A stretch of DNA of 64,000 nucleotides. Source: Bacillota bacterium. GTDB taxonomy: Bacteria > Bacillota > Clostridia > Oscillospirales > Acutalibacteraceae. Below are positions 34,674 to 42,503 of the stretch, one piece after another (position 1 is the stretch's first letter; the number at the start of each line of letters is the position of its first letter). The translations under genes and the position numbers were made by a program. The stretch lies in NCBI GenBank assembly GCA_023458755.1, contig JAEWYE010000073.1, positions 1 through 64,000 on the forward strand, read 5' to 3'. The notes beneath the pieces were generated by a model that was not told the origin of the DNA, made no database searches, and worked only from the letters and a program-made list of their open reading frames with translations.

Positions 34674-34982
34674 ATGGCAGTTTTTACATTGACACAAAGT
34701 AATTTTCAGCAAGAGGTTTTAAACTCGGATAAGCCGGTACTTATCGACTTCTGGGCGCCGTGGTGCGGTCCGTGCCGCATGGTTTCCCCTGTAGTGGATG
34801 AAATTGCGGAGGAAGAGTCGGGAAAAATCAAGGTCGGCAAGGTAAATGTGGATGAACAGCCGGAGCTTGCCTCGCAGTTCGGTGTTATGAGCATTCCGAC
34901 ACTGGTTGTGGTGAAAGACGGTAAGGTTGTGAACAGTTCTGTAGGCGCAAGAGGCAAAGATGCAATTTTAAGTATGCTGTAA
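34674..34982 (+). CDS. trxA: Thioredoxin
   Basis: Cytoplasmic dithiol carrier of 102 residues. Active site FWAPWCGPCRMVSP and cis-Pro MSIPTLVV are canonical. AAGGAG lies seven bases before the ATG. Transcribed away from ccdA and followed by a strong terminator, so it is monocistronic; it likely feeds electrons to CcdA and to the methionine sulfoxide reductase nearby. Confidence 0.97.
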   Translation: MAVFTLTQSNFQQEVLNSDKPVLIDFWAPWCGPCRMVSPVVDEIAEEESGKIKVGKVNVDEQPELASQFGVMSIPTLVVVKDGKVVNSSVGARGKDAILSML

Positions 34983-35014
34983 ATCGGCAGTCAAAATATC
35001 CGATCAGACGTACA

Positions 35015-35060
35015 AAAGCGCAAAACTCCCCAAACGGAAGTTTTGCGCTTTTGTTGTTTT
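35015..35060 (+). terminator. Terminator of trxA
   Basis: AAAAGCGCAAAACT (35015-35028) pairs perfectly with AGTTTTGCGCTTTT (35040-35053), followed by GTTGTTT. Confidence 0.93.
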
Positions 35061-35084
35061 CTTTGTCGTTTTCGTAGTATAATA
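35055..35084 (+). promoter_or_regulatory. Promoter of the Crp/Fnr-family gene
   Basis: TTGTTT (35055-35060), 18 bases, TATAAT (35079-35084). No GTGA/TCAC operator is visible here. Confidence 0.5.
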
Positions 35085-35119
35085 ACCTCATAGAAGATTA
35101 TGGGGGGTGCGGAAGCAAA

Positions 35120-35797
35120 ATGACGGTTACGGAAACGGATTTATCCTTTATGAGAGAGGCTGTCCCTTTTTGGAATAAATTAACGGAGGCGCAGCAGCGG
35201 CAGCTGGAACAGGTTGTTACCGTGCGGAATTATCAGCAGGGAGAAAATATCCACCGGGGAGCGGAAAAATGCACCGGCTTTCTTTTGGTGGAAAGCGGGC
35301 AGGTTCGTGCGTTTATTCTTTCGGATTCCGGCAAAGAAATTACGCTTTACCGCCTGTTTGAACGCGATACCTGCATTTTTTCCGCCGCCTGCATCATGAA
35401 GAACATCAATTTTGATATCTATCTGGAAGCGGAGCATGACACTCGAATCCTTTTGATTCCTACCGCTGTCTACAACGAACTCAACCAAAATTCCCTTGCG
35501 GTTTCCGATTTTACCAACCAGCTTATGTCTTCACGTTTTTCCGATGTTATGTGGGTGATGGAGCAGGTGCTTTTCATGAGCTTTGACCGCCGTCTTGCCA
35601 ACTTTCTGCTGGAGCAGTGCGTAATTGAAGGCTCCGATACGCTCACCATTACACACGAAACGATTGCGAAGAATTTGGGTTCCGCCCGCGAAGTGGTTAC
35701 CCGTATGCTCAAATATTTTCAAAACGAGGGCATGGTTACGCTTTTCCGAGGTGGCATTACCGTAACCGATAAAAAGAAGTTGGAGAAGTTGCAATAA
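35120..35797 (+). CDS. Crp/Fnr-family transcriptional regulator
   Basis: A 225-residue regulator: N-terminal cyclic-nucleotide-binding-fold sensor, long helix (SSRFSDVMWVMEQVLFM) and C-terminal winged helix. In the recognition helix GSAREVVTRMLKYF, Arg190, Glu191 and Arg195 align with Arg180, Glu181 and Arg185 of E. coli CRP, which contact GTGA half-sites. The cAMP-phosphate signature is not evident, and there is no Fnr-type N-terminal Cys cluster. Cys51, Cys85 and Cys91 are candidates for thiol sensing. Position between the Crp-type operators and msrAB suggests a redox regulator. Confidence 0.93.
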   Translation: MTVTETDLSFMREAVPFWNKLTEAQQRQLEQVVTVRNYQQGENIHRGAEKCTGFLLVESGQVRAFILSDSGKEITLYRLFERDTCIFSAACIMKNINFDIYLEAEHDTRILLIPTAVYNELNQNSLAVSDFTNQLMSSRFSDVMWVMEQVLFMSFDRRLANFLLEQCVIEGSDTLTITHETIAKNLGSAREVVTRMLKYFQNEGMVTLFRGGITVTDKKKLEKLQ

Positions 35798-35907
35798 ACG
35801 AAAAGGAATTTTTTTAAAATCGTCTTTGTGTGTATATTGGGAAAAACATTATTCAGAATAAAAACAGTGCATCTAATCATTTGGTTAGGAAAAGGGAGGA
35901 ATTTATC

Positions 35908-36909
35908 TTGAGTGACCAAAAATTACCGGAAAATCCGAATATCGGAATTGTATATGACCCAGACACATTACACGAAATTTGGCTTGCGGGTGGGTGCTTT
36001 TGGGGAGTACAGGCCTATTTTGACCGAATTTACGGCGTTGCGGAAACATCGGTAGGCTATGCGAACGGAAAAACTGAAAATCCGACTTACTCGGAACTAA
36101 AGAAAACCGGACACGCGGAGACGGTAAAGGTTCACTATGATCCCGGAAGAGTCAGTCTAAAAACCTTACTGGAATATTATTTTTTAATCATTGATCCGAC
36201 AAGTGTCAACCGCCAGGGGGCTGATTCCGGTACGCAGTATCGCACTGGCATTTACTATCTGGATGATTCAGACTTGCCGATTATTCTTTCTGCCATTAAG
36301 GAAGAGCAAAAGAAACACAACGAAAAGATTGTAACCGAAGTAAAAAAACTGGAGCACTATTTCCTTGCAGAGGAGTATCATCAGGAATATCTGGAGAACA
36401 ATCCAGGCGGTTATTGTCATGTAGATTTCTCAAAGCTTAAAAATGTGAGACCTTCTTCCACTTCTCACTCCTATCATAAACCGAGCGAGGAAGAAATGAA
36501 AAAGGGCCTTACCCCTATGCAGCTTAACGTAACGCAGAAAAACGAGACGGAACCACCCTTTCAAAATCCCTTCTGGAATACGTTTGAGCGCGGGATTTAT
36601 GTGGATGTCGTTACCGGGGAACCCCTCTTTCTTTCGTCGGATAAATTCAATTCAGGCTGTGGCTGGCCGAGTTTCTCAAAACCGGTAAAAACGGACAGTA
36701 TTGTTGAAAAAAGCGATAACAGCCATCAGATGCACCGTATCGAAGTGCGAAGCGGGATAGGTGACTCCCATTTGGGGCATGTTTTTCCGGATGGACCAAA
36801 AGAGCAAGGCGGTCTGCGCTATTGCATTAACAGCGCGTCTCTGCGATTTATTCCGATTGACCGCATGGCGGCAGAAGGCTATGCGGAATATATTTCGCAA
36901 GTAAAATAA
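35908..36909 (+). CDS. msrAB: Fused peptide methionine sulfoxide reductase MsrA-MsrB
   Basis: Bifunctional repair enzyme of 333 residues reducing both S- and R-methionine sulfoxide. MsrA half: LAGGCFWGVQAYFD with catalytic Cys, GHAETVKVHYDP, YRTGIYY. MsrB half: FNSGCGWPSF, HLGHVFPDGP and catalytic Cys in RYCINSASLRFIP. The zinc CxxC pairs found in some MsrBs are absent. The start is a TTG at 35908 with GGGAGG eight bases upstream; a longer reading without a ribosome binding site is less likely. It lies 110 bp after the Crp/Fnr gene. Confidence 0.95.
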   Translation: MSDQKLPENPNIGIVYDPDTLHEIWLAGGCFWGVQAYFDRIYGVAETSVGYANGKTENPTYSELKKTGHAETVKVHYDPGRVSLKTLLEYYFLIIDPTSVNRQGADSGTQYRTGIYYLDDSDLPIILSAIKEEQKKHNEKIVTEVKKLEHYFLAEEYHQEYLENNPGGYCHVDFSKLKNVRPSSTSHSYHKPSEEEMKKGLTPMQLNVTQKNETEPPFQNPFWNTFERGIYVDVVTGEPLFLSSDKFNSGCGWPSFSKPVKTDSIVEKSDNSHQMHRIEVRSGIGDSHLGHVFPDGPKEQGGLRYCINSASLRFIPIDRMAAEGYAEYISQVK

Positions 36910-36910
36910 C

Positions 36911-36949
36911 AAAACCGCATGTCTGCGCATTTAACAGACATGCGGTTTT
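36911..36949. terminator. Bidirectional terminator between msrAB and the ABC transporter
   Basis: AAAACCGCATGTCTG and CAGACATGCGGTTTT form a perfect 15-bp stem with a nine-base loop. Confidence 0.93.
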
Positions 36950-36960
36950 TCATCTCTCTG

Positions 36961-37725
36961 TTATCCCTCATTAAACCGTGACAAAAACGAAATGGTGCGC
37001 TCGTTTTGTGTGTTGCCGAACAACTCTTCCGGCTTGCCCTGCTCCACAACAGAGCCGTTGTCCATAAACACCACATAGTCCGCAACGTCGCGGGCAAACT
37101 TCATTTCGTGCGTAACCACCACCATGGTCATGTGCTCGGCCGCCAGCTCACGGATTACCTTTAAAATTTCTCCGGTGAGTTCGGGGTCAAGCGCGCTGGT
37201 TGGTTCATCAAAGAACAGGATATCCGGGTTCATGGCAAGCGCGCGCGCAATGGATACACGCTGCTGCTGACCGCCGGAAAGCTGGCAGGGGTACGCGTCC
37301 GCCTTGTCGGATAAGTCCATTTTTGCGAGCAGGGCGCGGGCGGTCGCTTCGGCTTCCGCTTTTGACTTTCCGAGTACACGGATAGGGGCTTCCGTAATAT
37401 TCTGCAAAACGGAGAAGTGCGGGAACAAATTGAAATTTTGAAACACAAGACCGATATGCAGTCCGATTTTGGCACATGTCGCCTTGTCGGAATAAACCGC
37501 TTTTTGGTTTGCGTCATTCTTCACGAGAGTATCACCGCAAATGGTGATTTCACCGGAGTTCACCGTTTCCAACTGCGTAATGCAGCGAAGAAAAGTACTT
37601 TTGCCGCTGCCGGACGGCCCGATAATGGCAAGGACCTCGCCCGTTTCCACCTCGACGGATATTCCGTTCAGCACGGATGCGCCGCCAAAACTTTTGCATA
37701 TATTGTTTGCACGTAATACAGCCAT
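36961..37725 (-). CDS. Polar amino acid ABC transporter ATP-binding protein
   Basis: ATPase subunit of 254 residues of the PAAT (GlnQ/HisP) type. Walker A GPSGSGKSTFLRC, signature LSGGQQQRVSIARAL, Walker B DILFFDEPTSALDPE, H-loop VVVTHEM. Last gene of a three-gene importer, 13 bp after the permease gene. Amino acid specificity cannot be deduced. Confidence 0.95.
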   Translation of the reverse strand: MAVLRANNICKSFGGASVLNGISVEVETGEVLAIIGPSGSGKSTFLRCITQLETVNSGEITICGDTLVKNDANQKAVYSDKATCAKIGLHIGLVFQNFNLFPHFSVLQNITEAPIRVLGKSKAEAEATARALLAKMDLSDKADAYPCQLSGGQQQRVSIARALAMNPDILFFDEPTSALDPELTGEILKVIRELAAEHMTMVVVTHEMKFARDVADYVVFMDNGSVVEQGKPEELFGNTQNERTISFLSRFNEG

Positions 37726-37738
37726 CTTTCTGCCTCCT

Positions 37739-38380
37739 TTAACGGTAATAGCTCAAACGCTTTTCCGCCACGGTAAAGCAGCGGGTAACCACACCGTTCA
37801 TAACTAAATAGAAAATAGCGGCAATTGCGAACGGCGTCATGCTGACCGCCGAAGAAACCCAGTCAGAGGTAATTTTTAACAGTTCCACCACGCCGATTAC
37901 CTGTGCGAGCGAGGTATCCTTTACCAGCGTGATGAACTCATTTCCCATCGGCGGAATAATGTGTTTGACTACCTGAGGCAAAACGATACGGAAAAAGGTC
38001 TGATTGCGGTTAAAGCCGAGTACCTTTGCGGCTTCATACTGACCGCGCGGGATTCCCTCGATTCCGCCGCGGAAAATTTCCGCGAAGTAGGCGGCATAGT
38101 TCAGCACGAACGCCACTTCCGCCGCCAGAACACGGTCAAGCTGAATGCCAAAAATCGGTTTGAAACCGTAGAAGATGAATAAAAGCTGTAACATGAGCGG
38201 GGTGCCTCGCATGATCAGTATGTAAAACCGCACCGGCATGTTGATGATTTTTCGTTTTGACATGCGCCCCATCGAGACCAAAAGCCCCAAAGGCAGTGAA
38301 AAAATCAGCGTTACAAAAAATATGCGGAGCGACATGACTGTTGCTTCCAGCATTTGCGTTAAAAGCATCTGATAATTCAT
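37739..38380 (-). CDS. Polar amino acid ABC transporter permease
   Basis: Membrane subunit of 213 residues of the HisMQ/GlnP type. The EAA loop (EGIPRGQYEAAKVLGF) that docks the ATPase is clear, and MRGTPLMLQLLFIFYG is characteristic. The ATG at 38380 has GGAGGTG six bases upstream; an in-frame TTG further upstream would overlap that site. Only one permease gene is present, so it probably forms a homodimer. Confidence 0.95.
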   Translation of the reverse strand: MNYQMLLTQMLEATVMSLRIFFVTLIFSLPLGLLVSMGRMSKRKIINMPVRFYILIMRGTPLMLQLLFIFYGFKPIFGIQLDRVLAAEVAFVLNYAAYFAEIFRGGIEGIPRGQYEAAKVLGFNRNQTFFRIVLPQVVKHIIPPMGNEFITLVKDTSLAQVIGVVELLKITSDWVSSAVSMTPFAIAAIFYLVMNGVVTRCFTVAEKRLSYYR

Positions 38381-38408
38381 GGTGCGCACCTCCAAATCGT
38401 TTTATCTG

Positions 38409-39278
38409 TTATTTGCCTACTGTTGTAACATCTTCGCTGAACCATTTCTTTGAAATGGTCGCCATTGTGCCGTCTTTTGCCATGTCCTTCAAAGCGCCCT
38501 CAATTTTTTCTTTTAGGGCGTTGTCCGCTTTGCGAAACCCGACTACATAATCTTCAATGGCAAGGGATGCGGTTTTGCCGCTGGCATCCTTCAAAATTGT
38601 GTAAGCGCCCGGGTTGTTCGCCAGATAATAGCGGGCGACGATTTCATCAATTGCGATAGCGTCAATGGTGCCGTTCTGAATTTCGAGAACGGCTTTGCTG
38701 TAATCGCCAATCGTGACGACTTCCTTTAGGGACTTTTTGAACGCGGCGTTTGCTGTGTCGTTTAAAGCCGTTTCCGCCGAAGACTTTGCTTGCACGCCGA
38801 TAGTCTTGCCGGCAAGGCTGTCGAGCCCTTTGTAAGAGGAACCGGATTTTACCAAAATGATTTGATTGTTCTTCATGTAAGGAATGCTCAAATTAAATTC
38901 TTTGTCGCGTTCTTCCGTTTTGCTGAAACCGTTCCACAGGCAGTCGATGTTGCCGTTGTTCAGCTCCGCTGTTTTGTTATCCCAGTTAATCGGCTGTGTT
39001 TTCAGCGTGATGCCCAGCCGCTTGCAGGCTTCGGTCGCAAGGTCAATGTCAAAGCCGACCAGCTTGCCGGTTTTGGTATCGACAAATCCCATTGGCGGGA
39101 ATGCGTTGTCAAGACCGAGAATCAGTGTGCCGGCCTGTTTTACCTTGTTCCAGGAATCGTCTGTTTTTGAAGACGTGGCTGTGGATTGCGCCGAGGAAGT
39201 TTTGTTTGCGATAAGTCCGCAGGCGGAACAGGAAACCATAAGAGCTGCCGCCAGTATAAAGCACAGTACTTTTTTCAT
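38409..39278 (-). CDS. Amino acid ABC transporter substrate-binding lipoprotein
   Basis: Extracytoplasmic receptor of 289 residues. The signal peptide ends in a lipobox-like VSCSAC, then a Ser/Thr linker. The body has KLVGFDIDLATEACKRLGI, the ligand-binding signature of family 3 receptors, and a second lobe with TIGVQAKSSAE. First gene of the importer, behind a clear promoter; AAGGGGT precedes the ATG. Confidence 0.94.
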   Translation of the reverse strand: MKKVLCFILAAALMVSCSACGLIANKTSSAQSTATSSKTDDSWNKVKQAGTLILGLDNAFPPMGFVDTKTGKLVGFDIDLATEACKRLGITLKTQPINWDNKTAELNNGNIDCLWNGFSKTEERDKEFNLSIPYMKNNQIILVKSGSSYKGLDSLAGKTIGVQAKSSAETALNDTANAAFKKSLKEVVTIGDYSKAVLEIQNGTIDAIAIDEIVARYYLANNPGAYTILKDASGKTASLAIEDYVVGFRKADNALKEKIEGALKDMAKDGTMATISKKWFSEDVTTVGK

Positions 39279-39320
39279 TCGTATCTACCCCTTTATGTTT
39301 GATCTATCACTTAGGATAAT

Positions 39321-39349
39321 ATTTTACCTCGTTAGCACAGTAAAGTAAA
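39321..39349 (-). promoter_or_regulatory. Promoter of the amino acid ABC operon
   Basis: Minus strand TTTACT (39349-39344), 17 bases, TAAAAT (39326-39321). Confidence 0.6.
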
Positions 39350-39408
39350 GAGAATTTTTTTGCATATGCCCGAATTCAGAAATTTTTACAGAAACAACGG
39401 TTCAGTCG

Positions 39409-39427
39409 TTTGAATATTTCATTCAAA
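39409..39427. promoter_or_regulatory. Inverted repeat between divergent ABC and SDR genes
   Basis: TTTGAAT-ATTTC-ATTCAAA, a perfect 7-5-7 repeat about 60 bp upstream of the ABC promoter and 130 bp upstream of the SDR start. Possible regulator site. Confidence 0.4.
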
Positions 39428-39522
39428 AAGATAAAAGATAAAAGAATGCCAAGGCATCCTATAAATTTTTATCATTATTCTAAATATTCGATTAATATTG
39501 ACAAAAAACAGTTATACTATAG

Positions 39523-39540
39523 TTGTTAAATAATTAACAA
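39523..39540 (+). promoter_or_regulatory. Operator-like inverted repeat before the SDR gene
   Basis: TTGTTAA-ATAA-TTAACAA, perfect. It follows TTGACA (39499-39504) and a TATAGT whose 14-base spacing is short, so the promoter is uncertain, but the repeat lies where a repressor would block the start. Confidence 0.45.
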
Positions 39541-39558
39541 AGTAAAGGAGCGAAAATC

Positions 39559-40326
39559 ATGAAAAATTTATTTGATCTTACCGGAAAAGTTGCGCTCGTT
39601 ACCGGAGCATCCTCCGGATTAGGTGTGCAAATAGCCAAGGCGCTCGCAAATCAGGGAGCCGATATCGCGATTGTCGCCAGAAGAGTAGAAAAGCTGGAAA
39701 ATGTAAAGGCTCAGATTGAAGAACTGGGTTCGCGCTGTTTCGCGGTTAAATGCGATGTTACCAACGTAGAAGATATTAAAAACGCAGTTTCCGCTGTTGA
39801 GAAGCATTTTGGTAAAATTGACATTTTAGTCAATAACGCCGGAGTCGGATTATTCGGGCCTGCGGAAGAACAGTCGGACGAGCTTTGGCAGACCATGATG
39901 GCAACCAATTTAAACAGTGTCTACTACTTTTCCAGAGAAGTGGGCAAGGGCATGATTAAGAATCATTACGGAAAAATTATTAATGTGGGTTCTATTCACA
40001 GCACAGTGGCAATGACCGGTTTACCGCTCAGCGCGTACTGCACCACCAAGGGCGGCGTGCTTATGATGACCAAGGCATTAGCCAATGAATGGGCAAAACA
40101 AAACATTACCGTTAACGCAATCGGCCCTGCCTATTTTGCAAGCGAAATGACGCAGGCAGTAGTTGGTGACGAAGGATTCCAGCAGGTTGTAAAAACGTAT
40201 TGCCCGATGGGCAGAATCGGCCAGGAAGGCGAACTTGACGGCGCGGTCGTCTACTTTGCTTCCGATGCTTCCAGCTATACGACCGGGCAGCTTCTTACCA
40301 TAGACGGCGGCTGGACAACCATCTGA
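39559..40326 (+). CDS. Short-chain dehydrogenase/reductase (SDR), gluconate-5-dehydrogenase-like
   Basis: Classical SDR of 255 residues. Cofactor motif VTGASSGLGVQIA, DVTNVEDI, NNAGVG, catalytic Ser in INVGSIHSTVAM and Tyr-x3-Lys in SAYCTTKGGV. Arg-rich IVARRVEKLE after the second strand suggests NADP(H). The GQLLTIDGGWTTI terminus is typical of gluconate-5-dehydrogenase and FabG-like enzymes; the true substrate is unknown. AAAGGAG lies seven bases before the ATG. Alone on its transcript. Confidence 0.9.
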   Translation: MKNLFDLTGKVALVTGASSGLGVQIAKALANQGADIAIVARRVEKLENVKAQIEELGSRCFAVKCDVTNVEDIKNAVSAVEKHFGKIDILVNNAGVGLFGPAEEQSDELWQTMMATNLNSVYYFSREVGKGMIKNHYGKIINVGSIHSTVAMTGLPLSAYCTTKGGVLMMTKALANEWAKQNITVNAIGPAYFASEMTQAVVGDEGFQQVVKTYCPMGRIGQEGELDGAVVYFASDASSYTTGQLLTIDGGWTTI

Positions 40327-40358
40327 TTTTTTTACAGCTAGAACGTATCAAACAAAAA

Positions 40359-40386
40359 GGGAAAGTATCAGCATGGATACTTTCCC
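40359..40386. terminator. Bidirectional terminator overlapping the end of the acetyltransferase gene
   Basis: GGGAAAGTATC and GATACTTTCCC pair perfectly, flanked by AAAAA on the left and CTTTTT on the right. The stem includes the stop codon region (40368-40370) of the leftward gene. Confidence 0.88.
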
Positions 40387-40988
40387 CTTTTTAATATGTT
40401 GTTTTCACACCGTTTCAGTGCTTCCGCCACCAATGCGGGATTCAAATCCTGAATGGATTTTGTCGGTTGTGGATTAAAAGATTCCTGAAAATCGCGGAGC
40501 GGCTTTTCCAGCACACACATATCGTACCATGTGCCGAATTTATAGCCGGTATGCGGATAGGTGCCGACCGGATGAAAGCCGCAGGCCGCGTGAAGTCCCA
40601 TGCTGGGTTCATTCGGCACGGTAATCAGCGAATACAGGTTACAGTACCCCTGCGCGGCGGCAAGTTCGAACAGGCACTTGTATAGATTCAAGGCAATTCC
40701 CAAACGGTGGTAGGCTTCGGAAAGATAAATGGACAATTCTGCATCCCATTGATAGGCGGCGCGCTCGTAATGCGGAGAGATATAGGCATAGCCGGCAATT
40801 TTGCCGTCTGCCTCACACACCAGCCACGGGAACCGGTCAGAAACTGTTTTGATGCGAGTTTCAAATTCCGTAACGGAGGGTACTTCATATTCAAACGTAA
40901 TCGGGGTGGAAGTAACATAAGGCGCATAGATGGCTAACAACTCCGGTGCGTCTCCAACCGTTGCTAACCTTACCGTAATGGAGTTCAT
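40368..40988 (-). CDS. GNAT-family N-acetyltransferase, phosphinothricin-acetyltransferase-like
   Basis: Acetyl-CoA-dependent transferase of 206 residues. N-terminal ITVRLATVGDAPELLAIYAP and PITFEYEVPS are typical of the Pat/MddA subgroup acting on methionine sulfoximine, phosphinothricin or related amino acids; the acetyl-CoA region is HRLGIALNLYKCL (less canonical than R-G-x-G-x-G). The ATG at 40988 has AAGGA eight bases upstream and is preferred over one at 40997. It follows the Rrf2 gene by 11 bp, so the two are probably coexpressed. Its 3' end runs into the terminator. Confidence 0.88.
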   Translation of the reverse strand: MNSITVRLATVGDAPELLAIYAPYVTSTPITFEYEVPSVTEFETRIKTVSDRFPWLVCEADGKIAGYAYISPHYERAAYQWDAELSIYLSEAYHRLGIALNLYKCLFELAAAQGYCNLYSLITVPNEPSMGLHAACGFHPVGTYPHTGYKFGTWYDMCVLEKPLRDFQESFNPQPTKSIQDLNPALVAEALKRCENNILKRGKYPC

Positions 40989-40999
40989 AAGAATCATCC

Positions 41000-41440
41000 T
41001 TAAATATAAAACATATAATCCGCCGTTTGATTTTCCACTTCCGCCACAAGGTCGGAGAGAAGAACTTTTTTGAGCGAAGCTGCGACAGAGGTATCAATCG
41101 AGGAGAACACCACTTGCTGCATGGCTTTTTCAATTTCAGCGGCATCTTTTGAAACAGATTCTTCCGTCCGTTCAAAAAGAGATTGCTCCAATGCAAGCAG
41201 AATTTCATAAACATCAATGGTTTGCGGATTTCGTGAAAGCTTATACCCGCCCTGAGCACCCTTAACGGCCAAAACCAGCTTTGCCCTTTTCAGCAGCGAA
41301 AACACCTGCTCCAAATAGATTTTGGAGATTCCTAATTTTTCGGAAATGCTGACAATGGTGATGCATTCATTGCTGGCATAATTTTGAGCCAGGCTGATCA
41401 TTGCGGCAAGTCCGTATCTGCCTTTCGAGGATATTCTCAT
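41000..41440 (-). CDS. Rrf2-family transcriptional regulator
   Basis: Winged-helix regulator of 146 residues. MRISSKGRYGLAAMISLA, SKIYLEQVFSLLKRA and KGAQGGYKLSR are the family signatures. The three cysteines that hold the Fe-S cluster in IscR and NsrR are absent, so it is probably a non-Fe-S member (CymR-like or other ligand). AAAGGAG lies seven bases before the ATG. Its promoter carries a palindrome directly after the -10, suggesting autoregulation. Confidence 0.93.
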   Translation of the reverse strand: MRISSKGRYGLAAMISLAQNYASNECITIVSISEKLGISKIYLEQVFSLLKRAKLVLAVKGAQGGYKLSRNPQTIDVYEILLALEQSLFERTEESVSKDAAEIEKAMQQVVFSSIDTSVAASLKKVLLSDLVAEVENQTADYMFYI

Positions 41441-41464
41441 AAGTATGCTCCTTTTCTGAAATTA

Positions 41465-41476
41465 AACATATATGTT
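41465..41476. promoter_or_regulatory. Candidate Rrf2 operator
   Basis: AACATATATGTT, a perfect 12-bp palindrome immediately downstream of the -10 hexamer. Confidence 0.45.
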
Positions 41477-41505
41477 ATTATATATGGAAGTAGGAACGAA
41501 GTCAA
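41477..41505 (-). promoter_or_regulatory. Promoter of the Rrf2-acetyltransferase pair
   Basis: Minus strand TTGACT (41505-41500), 17 bases, TATAAT (41482-41477). Confidence 0.75.
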
Positions 41506-41550
41506 GAGAATACGTGTCTGCGCCCGGAATTGTTTGTCCGCTCGTAAAAA

Positions 41551-41582
41551 AAGGCTTTCCTGCCATTTGTGAGGAAAGCCTT
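41551..41582 (-). terminator. Terminator of the degV gene
   Basis: AAGGCTTTCCT and AGGAAAGCCTT pair perfectly; seven T follow on the minus strand. Confidence 0.9.
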
Positions 41583-41589
41583 TCAGTAG

Positions 41590-42462
41590 TTATTTTTCTG
41601 TGCCGAAAAAGATAAGCCCGACGATTCCGGGACCGGTGTGGGTACCGATAATCGGCCCGACAAAATGGATGACAACATCCTTTACGTGCAGGCGTTCCTT
41701 TACCAAATCCGCCACATATTTGGCATCCTCCAAACAGTCGCCATGAACAATATACGCCGTCTGTTCTTTAGGACATACACTCAATTTTTCCATACGAGTT
41801 ACCAGTTCATCCAACGCTTTTTTACGACCCCTTATCTTGGCCATAGGGATCAGATGACCGTCGTTGTCCACATGCACAATAGGCTTAATGCCAAGTGCAG
41901 AGCCTGCAACAGCGGCTACCGAAGATATTCTGCCTCCGCGTCTTAAATGGAACAGGTCGTCCACTGTAAACCAGTGGCATACGTGAAAGCGGTTGTTTTC
42001 CAGCCACTTTACCAAATCGTCCAAACACATTCCGTCACGCTTTTTTTGCACGGCGGAATACACAAGCAGACCTTCACCTAAAGTGGCAGCACGGGAATCT
42101 ACACAGATTACCCGGTTTTCCGGATATTTTTCCGCCATATCCGCGGCTGCAATGAGTGAAGCCTGATAGGTTCCGCTAAGACCGGATGAAAAACAGATGT
42201 AAAGGACATCTTTCCCAGCTTTCAGCGCAGGCTCAAAATAGCTGATATAGGTTGTGCCGTTAATCTGTGAGGTGGTGGGCATTTGGCCTGCACGTACTTT
42301 GTCATAAAATTCATGGAATCCCATATCACGGCTGTCGGGAAAATGGCGATAGATTCTGCCGCCCATTTCAAAATCCATGGGAATCACTTCAATATCCAGC
42401 TGTTCCAGTATGTCCAAGGGTAAATCCGAGGTGGCATCGGTTATAATCACATAATCTTTCAA
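41590..42462 (-). CDS. DegV-family fatty-acid-binding protein
   Basis: Cytosolic protein of 290 residues that, in characterised relatives (FakB), binds a fatty acid for phosphorylation by FakA. YVIITDATSDLP at the start, PTTSQING, ICFSSGLSGTYQAS and the late RIGPIIGTHTGPG-type motif (here VGPIIGTHTGPG) are the family marks. The start is a TTG at 42462 with GGAGG seven bases upstream. It follows an Ig-like membrane protein gene by 41 bp. No fakA is visible in the window. Confidence 0.92.
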   Translation of the reverse strand: MKDYVIITDATSDLPLDILEQLDIEVIPMDFEMGGRIYRHFPDSRDMGFHEFYDKVRAGQMPTTSQINGTTYISYFEPALKAGKDVLYICFSSGLSGTYQASLIAAADMAEKYPENRVICVDSRAATLGEGLLVYSAVQKKRDGMCLDDLVKWLENNRFHVCHWFTVDDLFHLRRGGRISSVAAVAGSALGIKPIVHVDNDGHLIPMAKIRGRKKALDELVTRMEKLSVCPKEQTAYIVHGDCLEDAKYVADLVKERLHVKDVVIHFVGPIIGTHTGPGIVGLIFFGTEK

Positions 42463-42503
42463 CTTGTATCCTCCTGCAATAGCAAAGCAATTTTCCGTGT
42501 CTG

